Below are positions 41,001 through 54,400 of a stretch of DNA of 64,000 nt, piece by piece. The stretch lies in assembly GCA_010645155.1 (NCBI GenBank), contig CM021314.1:6606003-6670002 (forward strand). The letters run 5' to 3'. Position numbers and translations under genes: made by a program. The stretch's first letter is position 1. The number at the start of each line of letters is the position of its first letter. This DNA is from Tigriopus japonicus. Taxonomy: Eukaryota; Arthropoda; Copepoda; Harpacticoida; Harpacticidae. A model generated the notes under the pieces. That model searched no databases, was not told the origin of the DNA, and was given only the letters and a program-made list of their open reading frames with translations.

Positions 41001-44000
41001 GAAAAGGATTCCACTTGCGGTACGTACGGGAGACTTGGTCCCATCGAGGAAGCAAGTTCTTTGGGAACGTGGCAGGAGGTTATTTCTCTGGCCACGAAAA
41101 TGGGTTTCTTTTGAGGTGCAAGAGACTCTCGTACCTCTTTCTCGTTTTCCCCTCAGTTCCCCCCTCACTCACTCACTTGTCCCAATTCAGAGCCCTTTGT
41201 AGTATAAACTAAATTTACTCGTGAGTTGAGGTCGGTACAGCTTGGCTCGTGGTCTCCTGGACCAATGGATTCGTGGTGGCCATCATCAGTGAGTAATGTA
41301 GTCGAGGGATTTCCCGCTCCCAAATTCTGCTCGACCAAAACATGATCAGAGAAAGAGTATGTACTGTAGGATGTGGGAGTGATCAAGCAGTCATACGTTT
41401 TTAGCCCTTTGATTCGATTTCGAGCCAAGGACGGGAAGTAGTATAAATCAGTATAATTCCACTTTGGCTCGGGACTTACTGATCAACTTTTTCATGTTGA
41501 ATCAACGTAGAAATGATACATATCACACATGAGCATATTCATTTGGAGTGCATGGACAGGATCCGCTACTAGTGCGTTCTACGAAGTGGATGAAGGAGTG
41601 GTGACTAGTGAGGGTATTTCCATTTGAACATGGCGAGTGTGTATATTTCGGGGGTTTGACATTGACGAATGCCCCCGAATTTGTTCTCTTTTCTCCGCAT
41701 GAAGCGAGTAGTGGGGAGGAAGAACAAGAAAGAGCAGCCTCCTCATCTTTTCTTTTTGTTCATCTTCAATGGGTCATAGAGGGTGGCCAGTGCAAGAAAG
41801 GATTATTGCGACTCATTACTTGAAGAAATCCGCAATATTTCATCGCGTCATGGAAATATCCGTATGGTGGAGCTCTCACGAGATCGAGAAGAGCCAAAGA
41901 AGGGACTCGACTTTCAAACACCACAGGCACTACGTAGAACTTACGAAAACTCGACAGAGCAAGCACTTGTGCTCCGTGCGAGGGTACACCAACCAATCCA
42001 TTTGCCCACACGTACTCGTACCATTTAGATTGTAGGGGAAGGCCCTTTTTGTTGCTCCCTTCAAATTTCAAGGAGAGCTCATATCTTAAGGGATTTTCCA
42101 TTGTGCCACTCGTAGCGATTGAGCTTAAGGAGTACGAGAGAGCCACCGTATTTGCGGACAAGATAAGATTGCGAGAAATCCGATATGAATATCGATTTTC
42201 TTTGTAGCTTGAGAAGACGGCCACGAAGTACGAAGAGGGTGAAAGCGAGGAACTCGATTGTTGACTTCAATGGGCAGCAGGCCTCTTAGTGGTCCCACTG
42301 CAGTAATAACAGAACAATCCATCCAAGAGGCAGCCCCGCAACGCATCGAGGTCATTTGGGGTTCAGATTTGCTCTTGTCTCAATATTTCCTTCCGCCTTC
42401 CTTGTCTTTGGCTCTAGTAGGTCCTCAAAACGCACGCACACACGCACGCAACCACTAACGATCATCTGTTATGGTATATTTACTTGCTGGCCTCGGACCA
42501 CACCGAGGTCGAGAATGGAAGGGTGAAGCTAGGTCAACAAGTGAATATGATTAAGACCTCGGTGACCTTCTTTGATGCCAGATTGCCTTTCACTAAACAA
42601 TGGCAGTTGATCTCGTGAATAATTTTGGACAGCCGTCCATTTAATGGTTGCAGTAGTTGCTTAAAGAAAAGGGAGGTGGCTGTGGCATTATGGGGTCGAT
42701 TTGGGTGGATCCCCTTCACGTTCTTTTCGTTTCATAATGATCTCCATTCACTCAATGATCACTTGATTGTGAACGTGACAACAACAACATCAACAAAAAA
42801 AAAATCTGCGACCACCTCCTCCAACATGATGGTCCAATCTCCTGTACGTACTCTATCTGGAGTAAACACTATTTTGGGGTCGCCCAAAGAATGCCATACC
42901 CAAATACATAATGAGTCACTGTTTACTCAATATGGAACTGGAAACAAGGGGTAAATACCAATAGGTCCAAAATGCGGCCTAAAATCGGTTTGGCTGCATT
43001 CGAGATAGTAGTAACTCTCCAATGGCGGGAGTTAATCAATTCAAGGCCTCCCAAATAGTGTCTGCCCTTTATCTCGTTTGATCAGACTGTCCAGGTGGAA
43101 AACGAGTGTCTATTTAGAAGTCGATGCACGAACGAAAGTAGCAGACGCACGCACACCATCACACACGTCGCAACTACGTACATGTGTAGTATTTGTGGAC
43201 ATAGCCGAATGTAAACATTTATCCTGACTTCACGCGAGCTCGTAAAAGTTGTTTCCCAATCAGGGAGGGCTCTGGCCGAGTTTTTTTCTTTGATACATAA
43301 ACGCTTTACTCTTTCTTCATATCTTGCCCGACGAGGAATCTAAAAAGCGCATCACCGTCGTTCGTGGACGGTGTGTTCTACTTGGTGAGAAACATGCTCT
43401 TCTTCGTTCGAGGTCGGCAAAAAACGAAATGAAATTTGGCAGATACTAAGAAGTGAATGAGACTGGCCGTTCGTTCACTGCATGGATCGAAATCAGCAGG
43501 CCTTGAATGTTCTCTCACCCTGGATAAATAAACTTTGCCCCGAGACGAGAAGGATAAGAGTTAGTTCGCTCAATCCAAGCAAAAACTCCCTCGGTGAGAG
43601 CAAAATTTCCAAATTTGAAAGCTCAAAAAAGAACACTTGAAGAGAGGCCAACGAAGGAGCAAAAGGCAAACGTTTTCTTTTGAAGACAGATCCGGCGATG
43701 ACCGTTACTAATTTAATGGGGCAATTGGAACAAGCATGCATTTGTCTCGCTTTAATTATGGGCTTTCACAGGCATCGTACATCTTCCAGCGAAGGCATGG
43801 ATGTCTTTCAGAGGCAGAAAATTCGCGAATAATTGACAAATGAATGCGTACTTTCTTCACACAGTTGGACCCATCTGCACTTCAACTCCAACCGTGCTGA
43901 TCCCATCGAACATCAAGTTGAAGGGGAACGATGAATGACAGCGCTCTTCATGGGTAGAAAAGTGTAGAAAAGTGGTGCTGGGGATCGGGGCAAGTGGGCC

Positions 44001-47000
44001 CACTACATCACCTGCCATTGTATTTTGTTGAGTGCCATGGAGTATGCAATGAAGTGAAGCGATTGGACCCACTTGCATTTTTGCACCAGCCCCTGCTTCT
44101 TCTCTCTCGTCTTCCATGGCGATGGTTGAGAATGGGGATGCATTTATCTTGCAAATACTACGGCCTCATTCACCTCTTCCTCGCAGTGTTTCTGCTTAAG
44201 GGATGGATGAACCCATGGATTCTACTCCTTCTTCTCACTGATCGTAATCTATGGAGAGGTCTTTTGTCAAAGGAACTCATAAATCAAAGAACAGCTAGTT
44301 ATGCAGGCCACCGCGAGATGGATTACTTACTTCCTTTCAAATTTTGCAAACCTACCTTTCATGCGGTTCGTGGTTGGGCTATTGACTCTATTTGCATTTA
44401 GAGATACTGGCGCTTGTTGTAGAATAAACAGTGAGAATGTTTATCAGACTGGCAAATTGATATATTGATACGTTTGGGTTGTGCTTGTCCTGCTTTCTTG
44501 ATTGAATTAGCAGTCGGTAATGTTCCTCAAGGACGAAGACCTGCCTTTTTCCCCCACTCCTGTGAGGGATCTCTTCTCGGGGGAATTCCCGTTTATGACT
44601 AGTAATGATATGTACCATCTAAAATCGCGTCTGTAGTCGGGTGCGTATATCCCGCCTACGTACGTACATACACTTTGTACATCCATCCATACCAAATACT
44701 CTCAGATCAGTGCAGCACGGGCGACTTTGTTGATTGAATGCACATTGATAGCGTCTTTTCCGGGAGAGCCAAAGTGTTCCATCAAAAGTGCATAACAACG
44801 TCTGACATGTTTTCCCTCAGCCTCGGAGTCAAAGGGACAGAAGAGAGTGCTCTCAAATGAGGTAGAAAACGCAGGATGCTACTGTTCGTAGGGAAGACTC
44901 GTGTCCTGCAATTCCTCCCATCCTTGAAAATATCTTTGAACTACGGCATTCCCAAGAATGAGTGGTATTTGGACATGCGTGAGATAGCTTTGCAGTAGGT
45001 ATCGTTCCGATATAGGTTCCTCTTAGCTCAGTCAATACCACTCAAAAATGTTGACGAAAAAGCTCGCTACAATGCTTCTTCTTCATCTTCAGTGACTATT
45101 GGTTCCAAATAAACAGGACTATGATGAGACATGACTCGTATTTGCATCCCAGAGCGTGAGTAACTTTGAGGGCACGAATAAGCCGATAACTTGGGCACAC
45201 AAATCCAAGACATGGAAAACTAAGAGCGAGATGGAAACTGTCAAGGACGATGTGAAATATTGGTTGGGAAGTCAACCTTTCGTTGATCGATTCCTTTGTG
45301 TTCTCCCTCTCTTGGTTAATGAATGAAGATCTAGTAGTCATGGCAAATAACATACAACAAACATCAGAACAATCAAGAATTGTGTTGTTTTGTAACGTTG
45401 TTCAATTGCTCCATCCTGTTGGACCCCTTTTATCATTTGATCAACGTCCCGCTACTCTAGAGTTAGTTGGCGTGCACTTTGGGTGGAAATAGGGTGCCAA
45501 GATGGTTCTTCTCTAAGAATAGACGAGAGTTGGGAGGGTTGATGTTGGTTGGTTGGTTGGTTGGTTGGCTTCAGAATGGTTGCTTGATGGTAGACATGGG
45601 AAGAGGGATGTTCAAGGGCCCTCCCCTCCAATTTGATTCTCTTGAGAATGCCCTCCTTCTTCCCCACGTCCCCTCTTAGACAGTACAGTAGTTCCAAGCG
45701 TCCACCCCAACTTCACCCTTTACTTTGTAAGCTTGGACCACGGCTTACAACAAAACTCATTCTCTACAAACTTAATAAAGAGCACTACCCAAAAGTTGAT
45801 GTTGGTGGTCAAGGAACCCCATCTTTGGATCTTGATCCTATTCTCTTTTCAAAAGGGAAACCAGAGTTTCGGAACGCATGTTCGGATATCCTGAAGTTAG
45901 TTCCACCTACATGGCAAATGTGCCAATGAAATTTATTCGCGTGGGTTGCTGTTTTTCCTCTCGCTGATGAAGAGCGTTTGACTCCTGATGGTGATTTGCA
46001 AGTGTCAACCCAAGTGAACATTTCCTGTTGTTGTTTTTTTTGTTCGGGTCCCTGTCCCTCCTTTGGCTCCACAATCCAAACCTGATCCAAGTTTTTGGTT
46101 CCAAACACTCGAAAGTAGACGAAGAATCTCTGGCCGGGGCAGAGAAGATCAGTTCCTGCCCGGGAAAAGAAGGAAATAAAGGCGAAAAAAGGAAAAGGGA
46201 AGCCCCAAGAGTGTCGCCTTGCTTGTTCCTCTTCGTCTTGTTGTTGGTGTCTTCTTCGTCAAAGCAGATGGTGCGTGACTTGAATTGGTCCATGGGTAGT
46301 GAGAACGGTAGTGGTGCCTCTTGTTTACATTGAGCAGTGTGAAGGAAATATCTAGATTTCACTTTGGACCAGCTATCTCGAATAAATGACCGCCCGACCA
46401 CGGGGAACTTCGAACTGAAATGGGACAAAGAACTTTGAAAGAGGTGGTTGTAACCATGTTCGTACATACATAGTTGGTATGGATCTGGGGGACATCATAC
46501 GACAACTTTCTTTTCAAATGACACAAACATTCCATGTCTTGGTCGTGTTAGTGGTGTATGCCTGCGTGCATATACGTTGCCAACGTGGAACATCGGGAGC
46601 CTCGAGCATCTCAACTAGAATTGTTTCAAGCTAAAATAAATGCAAGCCACGAACGGTCTTTGTGAGGAAGGATTTACCCCGAAGACAACGAGTGCTATTC
46701 TTTGTCCAATTCTCCTTGCTCACAACACATAGATTGCATAGAACAGTACGACAACCATAGGCCACCAATGCATGGCATGTCACCTCCAGTCCTCGAGGAG
46801 GCCAGACGACTACCCTCTTTGGCACGTTGGCACCCCCAACATCCTCCATTATTTTGTGTTTTCGAAGAGCACAAAACACCCACCCAACCACTTGGATCCA
46901 TTGATGTTTCTGGGATGTAATGCCTGCGATGAAAGTATCTCGTTGTTCAACAGCCCATCTTGTTCGAGGACTGTCGTTCCATAGGCACTTCCCCCCAGGT

Positions 47001-50000
47001 TCGTATTCGTCCTGCCGAAGTATGATAATACAATATCCCTCCTGTTAAAAAAGGCGTCAAACCCAAGCTGACTGGAGGTGGTATCATAATATATACGATT
47101 ATCCCCCTTGCCTGCAACTCCCCCTTCCGGTTATCATCTTGGAACTTGTATCAAAATTCAAAGAGATTTCACCCATAACTCACTTTTGGAAATGATGTTG
47201 TAGCTGATGATGAGGATGCATGGTGGCCAAGAACCACATTGTAAATTCGATCATACAATGCACATCACCTTGTATGGAAAAAGCTCAGGCTGATTTTATG
47301 CATGGAAGGTGTCATTTTTGTAGATTACGTCCATGACTGATCCAACAGACGACGACAACGACGACGACAAGGAAGGCGACCAGCCACCTTCAAAGTGCCA
47401 AGAAATATGGCTTGATGGCACGCGGAGGCATTTATTCCCCATTACTCGAACGAAAGAACGATGCCAACGAGTGCAGGAAGCATTTCTTTTTCATCTGAGC
47501 AATCCCAAGCCACGTCCGCCTTTAATGAAGTCATTTAGTCACACTCGCGGGTAATTTGAAATGAAATTAGGCCCCAACACAGGCCACCCTGATGATGGAA
47601 TGGTCTTGATCCTCCCTCCTTCCATCGATCTATCCATCGTCTTCCTCATTCTGCGTAGGATTGTGCAATGAATTCAGATATGTGGCGTAACGCCTTGATT
47701 TGCTGGCAGTCATTTGCCAAGGTGTATGATGTAAAATGACGGTGGGTTGGGTCGGGATGACAAACTCAAGTTCAGAGAGCGAGATGCCAGATTGTGAATG
47801 CTCTTTAGTGAACATACTCCTACAGTACATGGCCAACAGAGCTTAAAACGAGCCCTGGATCCCTTTTTAGCTAGCTGCCTGATGATACTTTACATAGATT
47901 AAACCAACGACAATGGAAGTGATTAAGGCTGCGTTCTAATCTTGGTGGTCGGTCGCGAACCATTGAACTCTCAAGTCATACGGACAACGAAATCGCGTCG
48001 TTTTCCTACGCCAGACAGATAGACGAGACCTCTCCTTATCTAACATCCGTTTGGGAATTGGCTCGAAAGATTCGAGTTCAAGATTTCTCTGTGCTAGTAT
48101 ACTACGGCAATGAACCTCCTGATTGCTGTTCTGTGTCAGAGTTGCTTGAAATTTAGCCCACGTGGGAACTGACAAACAAACAACTAACTTGTATTAGTGA
48201 GGGACGATGTGCTAGGTCAGGATACACTGAATTCGGATGCCTTAATGTGGCTATTAGTTTCAGAAGTTGTGGGTGGTGCGAAAAATATTGCCAACGACAA
48301 ACCTCTTTGTCAGGCTCTCAGATTTCGCTCACTCTGGGAAAATTGAACCACTCGGATAAGTTGTGGTTGGTTGTACCTTGAATGTGAAACCTACGTACGT
48401 AGAAAACTTGGACGAGACCTCAATCCTCTTAAAGCTCTTCATTAATTACTTGGCTCAACAAATTTCTCGCCCATTCTTCAAGCAGCGTCTATCATTTTGA
48501 GGACCTGAATCATGAGAAGAAAAGAAGATGTGTCAGAGCCATGGTCCAAGTCAAATGGGCTGCCGAAAGAATTTGGCCAAGTTTTCTGCAAACTAGTTAC
48601 CTTAATTCGCACTCAACGTACTCTTCGAGCCTGCGAGGCAAACAACTTTCGAGCCCTAATGAGAAATTGCTGAGTGGTTCCTCATTCCGACGATCTTTTT
48701 TCTCTTGTTCAAATCAAAGTAGCCCCATTTTCGTTCGGGTTCAAAATCCTTGCCTCAGTTTGAGGTCGGTCGGAGTGCTTTTCTATTTGGGATCCACGTG
48801 GTGCTTGGTCCATGCTCACCCACTCTCTCCATGGGCGACCGACTTACTTTAGTTTAGTGGATGCGTATGCGTGTGCCCCTCTTCTCCTCCCTCTTTCACA
48901 AATGTGTCACTTAATGTGGAAAACTTTGAGCAGAAATGATGTGAAGAAAGAATCTCGTCTCCAAGTTTGAGTTTCATGACAAAGTGTGCAAAAACCGCCA
49001 AAGAAAAGAGGAGGGAGGGAGACAAGATTGCACAGAAAACGTTCGGGCGTTCATTGGACTGAACTTGCAAATCTGAATGCCGAATCCCCCTCCCTGCATC
49101 CCCACCATTCGCTATTTTGGGAGTAAAATAAACAGTTTTATTTGCAAACATACCGATGGTTTTGATCGTTGTTCGGACGCTTCGTAAGTCAGAGATCGAA
49201 ATAAAGATATGCCATATGCATCCCTCCCATGGACCGAAAACTCCATTTCGCTTGACATTGGCACTCTCTCAGAGGGTTTGAGTCCATTTGAGAGTGTTTC
49301 TCAGAGTGAACCGAGATTGACCAACTTTGCAAAGTCCAGTCTGACCTCCTCTTCAACCATCCAAGTTTGTATGGGATCGGGTAGAACTACTACTACTACA
49401 TCTCTGCCGAGGTTTTGGCCTCCTCCACTTGCTTGATTAATCGTGTTTTCACCCCTAAGATTGATGCCAGAAACTTGAAGGAGGTGGCGAGGGACCTGGA
49501 GGACATCCATTCCGCCCATTTGACATGGTGCTGTAGCCTCTGAAACTAGTCGAAGAAAAAAAGGTTTGGACTTATTTTTGGGGCGGGAAGGGGGGAGTCC
49601 GTCTGTCATTGAGCAAGACGGCGGGCCGCGAGTCAAGTCCGTCCTTTTGAACGACCTTGACAATACTGATAAATGATCATGTCACTCTCAAGTTCTTGGG
49701 CTTGTTTGCTCATATCCGAATCCGAGAAATACGACTTCGCTAATCCTTGGGCATTGACAAACTTTGCCACGAAACCCTTTCACTCGTTGGTTTAAGGCTG
49801 ACCATAGCTTTGCCAGAGGACAATCTGTACTTTCACAAGACTTTCGAGATGGAAGTTCGAGCACTCTCATTGAATTTCTTTATGAATGTATTGGAAATAC
49901 ATTGGTGCTAACCTTTTTCGGAGACGCGGTGGCTAGTAAAGCCGTCTTTGTACGTAAGGTTATCGAGGTTATTTGTAAATGGTTCAATTACGAGGGGCCG

Positions 50001-51037
50001 TGTTGCAATCGCCAAGGATGCATTTCAAACGCCCGAAATAGGAGCAATTTATTTGACAGGCTGTACTTGCTTCAATCGTTCTTTCCGAAAGCTTTGTCGT
50101 GTTCAGGCGATGCACACTCTATTCATATGGTTTACTTAATGAATACTACATATGGTTTGGGATGCCCAAGAAGTCGGTACAAATTGAGGGTAGCTTCTTC
50201 TTCTTCGCTTTGGTCTTCTTTCACGGCCGAGAATTTATTTCTATTTTCGTGTTAAAAGGGCGTTAATTAATCACTATAAACGACGACCTAGGTGCTAATT
50301 CGATAGACGGGAGAACAAGAAGGAGCGTTAAGACATTGAATATCAAAAGGGGCCAAGACGACGATAGAAGCTCCGACAACAACAACAACAACTTTGTCTG
50401 CCTTTTCATTAGCCTCTGCATTCAGGTTTTCTATCTGAAAGCTTGCCGGCCATGTTTCCATAGAGATGAACATTCTAGAGTGACAGTAACTGACTTTGGT
50501 TGTTGATAAAGTAACAATGTGTCAAGTAGGCCATTGGCCCTTTCGACATTAGTTTTCACTCCAAGTTTTCGAACCTGTATTTTTGGGCTTGGGTTTCTCT
50601 CTCTTGTTTTTACCTCTATCTTGGTTAATAGCCGGGTGTCAAGTGAGTGGGAGGACCATGATTTAATTTTCGTTCGTTCGATCCGTTTCATCTACTACTG
50701 TATGTACTCCTTCTCGGGATCAAGGACGCCGAATAATTCCCAGAAAACGATTAAACCGAGTTTCAGGCAATTCAGACAACCTCTTGCCCAGCATTATACT
50801 CGTTGCTGTTGGCGATTCTTTGTAATTGGATCATCAAGGATCAAATGTCGGAAGAGGCAAAAATATTTCAAAATGCTCACATCTGCGAAATTCGTAAATA
50901 ATTGCTCATGCCGACTATTCCTCTGGGCACTTACGAGTTCGTGTATTCTTCCGGGACTATATTTCATTGTCGATTATTGTCGAAATAAAATGCTTCCCCA
51001 GGCCTGACTAATTGGCTCTGTTTTCATTTCATTTCAG
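38023..51037 (+). other. 13 kb intron inside Ig1
   Basis: This intron of 13015 bases splits Ig1 eight residues after its core tryptophan. It starts GTAAGG and ends TTTCATTTCAG. I see no second copy of the Ig1 half-exon. It holds simple repeats (such as the TTGG run at 45544), several GTACGTAC palindromes, a hydrophobic ORF ending at a donor-like site (39654), and a stretch near 41700-42260 with coding-like composition but stops. I cannot assign a nested gene. Confidence 0.75.
45544..45568. repeat. (GTTG)n microsatellite in the Ig1 intron
   Basis: Six perfect GTTG units. Confidence 0.95.
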
Positions 51038-51217
51038 GTTACGATCGGAGTTTGCCTGGATTCCCTCGTTACACTGTTTTGGGGCAGGATAACAGGGGAG
51101 AGTTTAATCTTCAAATCGTAAATGCCACCGTCAACGATGATGCTATTTACGAATGTCAAGTGGGCCCCTCCCTCAACATCAAACCCATTAGAGCTAGCTC
51201 CAAGCTCAATGTTCTCC
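51038..51217 (+). CDS. sns: Nephrin-like exon: second half of Ig1
   Basis: The acceptor is TTTCATTTCAG and the donor is CTCC|GTAAGT. The exon is 180 bp (60 codons), phase 1 at both ends. The split codon at its start gives glycine, so the join reads LTLG-YDRSLPGFPRY, as expected for this family. It supplies the second core cysteine in a tyrosine corner (AIYECQVGP, residue 87) and ends with the G strand (ASSKLNVL). NAT at residues 76-78 is a possible N-glycosylation site. In the known family, Ig1 is the domain that contacts Kirre/Rst, so this exon should carry part of the binding face (inference). It is the only one of the six domains here with the usual tyrosine two residues before the second cysteine. 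Confidence 0.9.
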
Positions 51218-51307
51218 GTAAGTACCATTTTTGTCCAAATTGAAGGATTCAGAGGAGTAAGTTCGTCAGTCATGCAGGTCTTGTAATACCTTGTTTCTTT
51301 GGTTTAG

Positions 51308-51460
51308 TACCGCCAACCAGGATTGAGATTGACGGCGTCCTTTCGGGAACCAAATTGGAGGTGAAGGAACACGAAGAGGTGGAACTACGTTGCACCGTGT
51401 ACGACGCCCGACCCAAGGCTAAAATCATTTGGTATCGTCAAAACTCCGAGTTCTATACAG
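51308..51460 (+). CDS. sns: Nephrin-like exon: first half of Ig2
   Basis: The acceptor is CTTTGGTTTAG and the donor is ACAG|GTAAGA. The exon is 153 bp (51 codons), phase 1 at both ends, and follows a short 90-base intron. It begins with LPPTRIEIDG, the usual linker into Ig2. It carries the first core cysteine (VELRCTV, residue 136) and tryptophan (IIWYRQN, residue 149), and stops ten residues after the tryptophan. The matching B-to-C strand region of fly Sns has the same PPxxIEI and IxWYR pattern from memory of the family. The domain is completed by the exon at 56124. Confidence 0.88.
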
Positions 51461-54400
51461 GTAAGACGTTGTGCGATCAAACTCAACTTTTACTCACTGC
51501 TCTCCTAATTTTCGCATCCTCATTTTCCCTTCCTCGCCTCCTTCGAGTGAATTGAGAACTCTGAGTTTTTGCACGTTTTCCATCGGGATCTTGTGTTTTC
51601 ATTGATTTTTGACTGCTTCGAAGCTAGGCCTTTTTAATGACCTGGTCTGAAAGAAAGAGATGCTCATCCTCTGGAGGCCCTCCTTCGTTCCCACTCTTCT
51701 CCAATCCTTCCTTAGGAACGATGGACCGTGGGGAAGTAGGTTGATGATGAGCGGAGTCCAAGTTTTCTCACTCACCCGTTCACTTACCTCGGTGCCTCTC
51801 GACAGGTTATTGAATCAAGTCGCACATTGAAACAATACACCCAAGGCACTGTTCGGTGAGCTTTTCTCAGCCATTCTTTTGGGTTTATGGTGTGTATTAA
51901 CTCAAGAGGAAAAGGCTTGACTTGGGTTGAACATAAAGTGCCTGCCATAGAAGGTCTGAACCTGAGAAGCCTAACCTGGTTTCTCCAAGTTGAACTTGGA
52001 GGCAAGGGCCCGAGATTGCTTCTCCGTTTCATCTTGGTTTACGATGTCACATTCGCTCACAAAAACGTCCATCTCACCAATGGGGCAACCAATTTGGATC
52101 AAATCAGATATCAAGGGGAGAAATTGTCGGATATTGGAAGGAGAGAAAGGCTGGCTTTTTAAGAGAGTCGCGAGTGTTTTCAAGGGCCTTTTAAGTTGAA
52201 ACGAGATTGATTTTGATCGCCACCTTGCCTTACGGGTACTCGGATGGGCCTACCTACTACCGATGCTGATCGTATTTTCAACAACAAAAAAGGACTCCAC
52301 AACAAGTAAAGAAGATAAGCAAAACAGGAACCAAAGTTGAGAAAAAGTAATTCTCCGGAGTTTTTCAAATAAAGATCTTCAGGGGGTGTTCTCATGGAGG
52401 TCAAGACCTCGCAGAAAATCTATGTGGTAGAAGCCAAAGCCAGCCCATTCTACACGACAACAACAACAAAGCTGAGGGAGGACGAGTTGGGATGAAGAGG
52501 GGCTCTAAAAAAGGCGCAACTAATCTCGCACCTTTTTTGTTGTCAAACTGGTAAGATCCACAACAGCATGGAAAGTTCCACAAAACGAACTTGTAAAACG
52601 AAGGGATTCTCAGAAATGGCTTCATTGTTTGAGTGAACCTCGAGCGGACTTCTGATCTTGAAGTTAACCAAGTTGTTACAATGAGTGAGAGATGAGGGAG
52701 GGAGGGAGTGAGTGCACTGATGACGTGTGCCGTTGTCCCTTTAGATCCAGGGCAATCCCTGACACATTCGTTTTGTGTCTTCTCCAACGGGAGAAACCGT
52801 AATGATAGGCCGATTCTTTTTCTGGCTCTACGTCTCCACGCTTCAGAGTGATATTAATTTCTTCTAAAACATCAACTTTTTCAATTGCCATAGCCCTCAA
52901 ATGAGAAGGAGAGGGGGAGCCGTATCCATCGAGGAGACATAGGATGAGAACCTGAACCAGAACAAGGTCGGTTTGTTGGGGGGACCTGAAGTCGTCGAAA
53001 TACGTGAGAAACCGAACCATCATCCTTTCTTCAGAGTAGTACGTTCATAACAGCCTTCTTGGTTTTTCCCAACCATCTTGTGGCACATAAAGAGTGGTTT
53101 TTGAGGAGAAAAAAGGTTGGAATTTTCCTCGAAGCGATGCTCTTCGGCCTTGTTTTCTTTTTGACATTGCTCCCCACCACAAGAGGTTGAAGCGAGGATC
53201 GTCGAGGTCCTGAGGGGATTTACTTTGATGTTTGCCATATGAAATGAGCAACAAAGTGGTTGCCATTTATGCAGCTCATGTAGCACGTATCAACGTAGGT
53301 AGACGACACTGAAATCCAGGATGAATATGCCACACGATAGACTCCTTTTGACTCACGCCTGCACGTTTGTGTCACTTGATCCCAAGTTAAGCCAACGGAG
53401 AATGGCCTTCATGGCCTTCTTGTTATCGACAAAGCCATTGAACCCCTTCGAAAATGATGCTCTTTCAAAAATATGAATATGAGAACGTCAGTTTTGCCTG
53501 TTTGTTGGGATGGCTTGTGCTGGCATTACTGGCCCATACAAGAATATTTGGGTGTTCAGGGGTCATAAAGTCAGGCGTGGCTAATTTTGAAAATATGCCC
53601 AACTGATCTTGATGACCCGACGAGTAGCCAAGCAAACTGTGGGGCTCTTACTAAGGACCACTAAGATGGTAACCCAGGTAAAGAAGGAAAGAGGAGAGAG
53701 AGAGAGGTGCCTTGACACCTCTCGATCTCATCCAATCAGTTTCCAGATCCAATGCAAATGGTGTTGGACGCTTTTGTTACTGCTCTCTCTAGACAAGTTG
53801 TTAATAGTCTGGTTTCGGCGTTGGTGAAGACGAAACAGCCACAACTTCCAGCAAGACGTTCTTTTACCGTCCGTGGGATGGAACGAATCGGAAATTATGA
53901 GCCAAATGACCTCAAAAGCGAATAAACCAACATCTCACATTCCCATGAAATGATGGTACCCAAGCAAAAGGTGGTTGAGCTACCTTCCACCACAACACCA
54001 AAAGACTATCAATATTATGGCATGAGCCACGATGAAACGGTGCAACAACTATTTGGCTCGTTTTGGAATTCTGGTCGGAGTCTAAATGCCCAAAATGTGC
54101 CACTACATTTACTATGTGTGAGGTTTCAAAGGGATGCGACAAAGTTCTCGATGGTTTTTTGCCCCCCAGTCATTGGCTGTTAATCGCCTAAATGGATCGA
54201 AAGAACAGTAATCTGTGAAGGGGTCCGGATCGTAATTACTTTTTATACCTTGTCTGATCCAAAGAGATTAAGTTTACACATTGGGTAGGAATTACTAGAT
54301 CAGCCAGAGAATCCCCGAAAAGAATCGTTCCAATGAACTTTGTTCCCACTTTGGGCACAAAAAGAAGACTCACTCGACCCTTTGATGCCTTCTTTTTGGT

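Noticed and set aside
45907..46467. 186-codon open frame on the minus strand
   Set aside because: Compositionally mixed, no domain, no splice context, and overlapped by open frames on the other strand.
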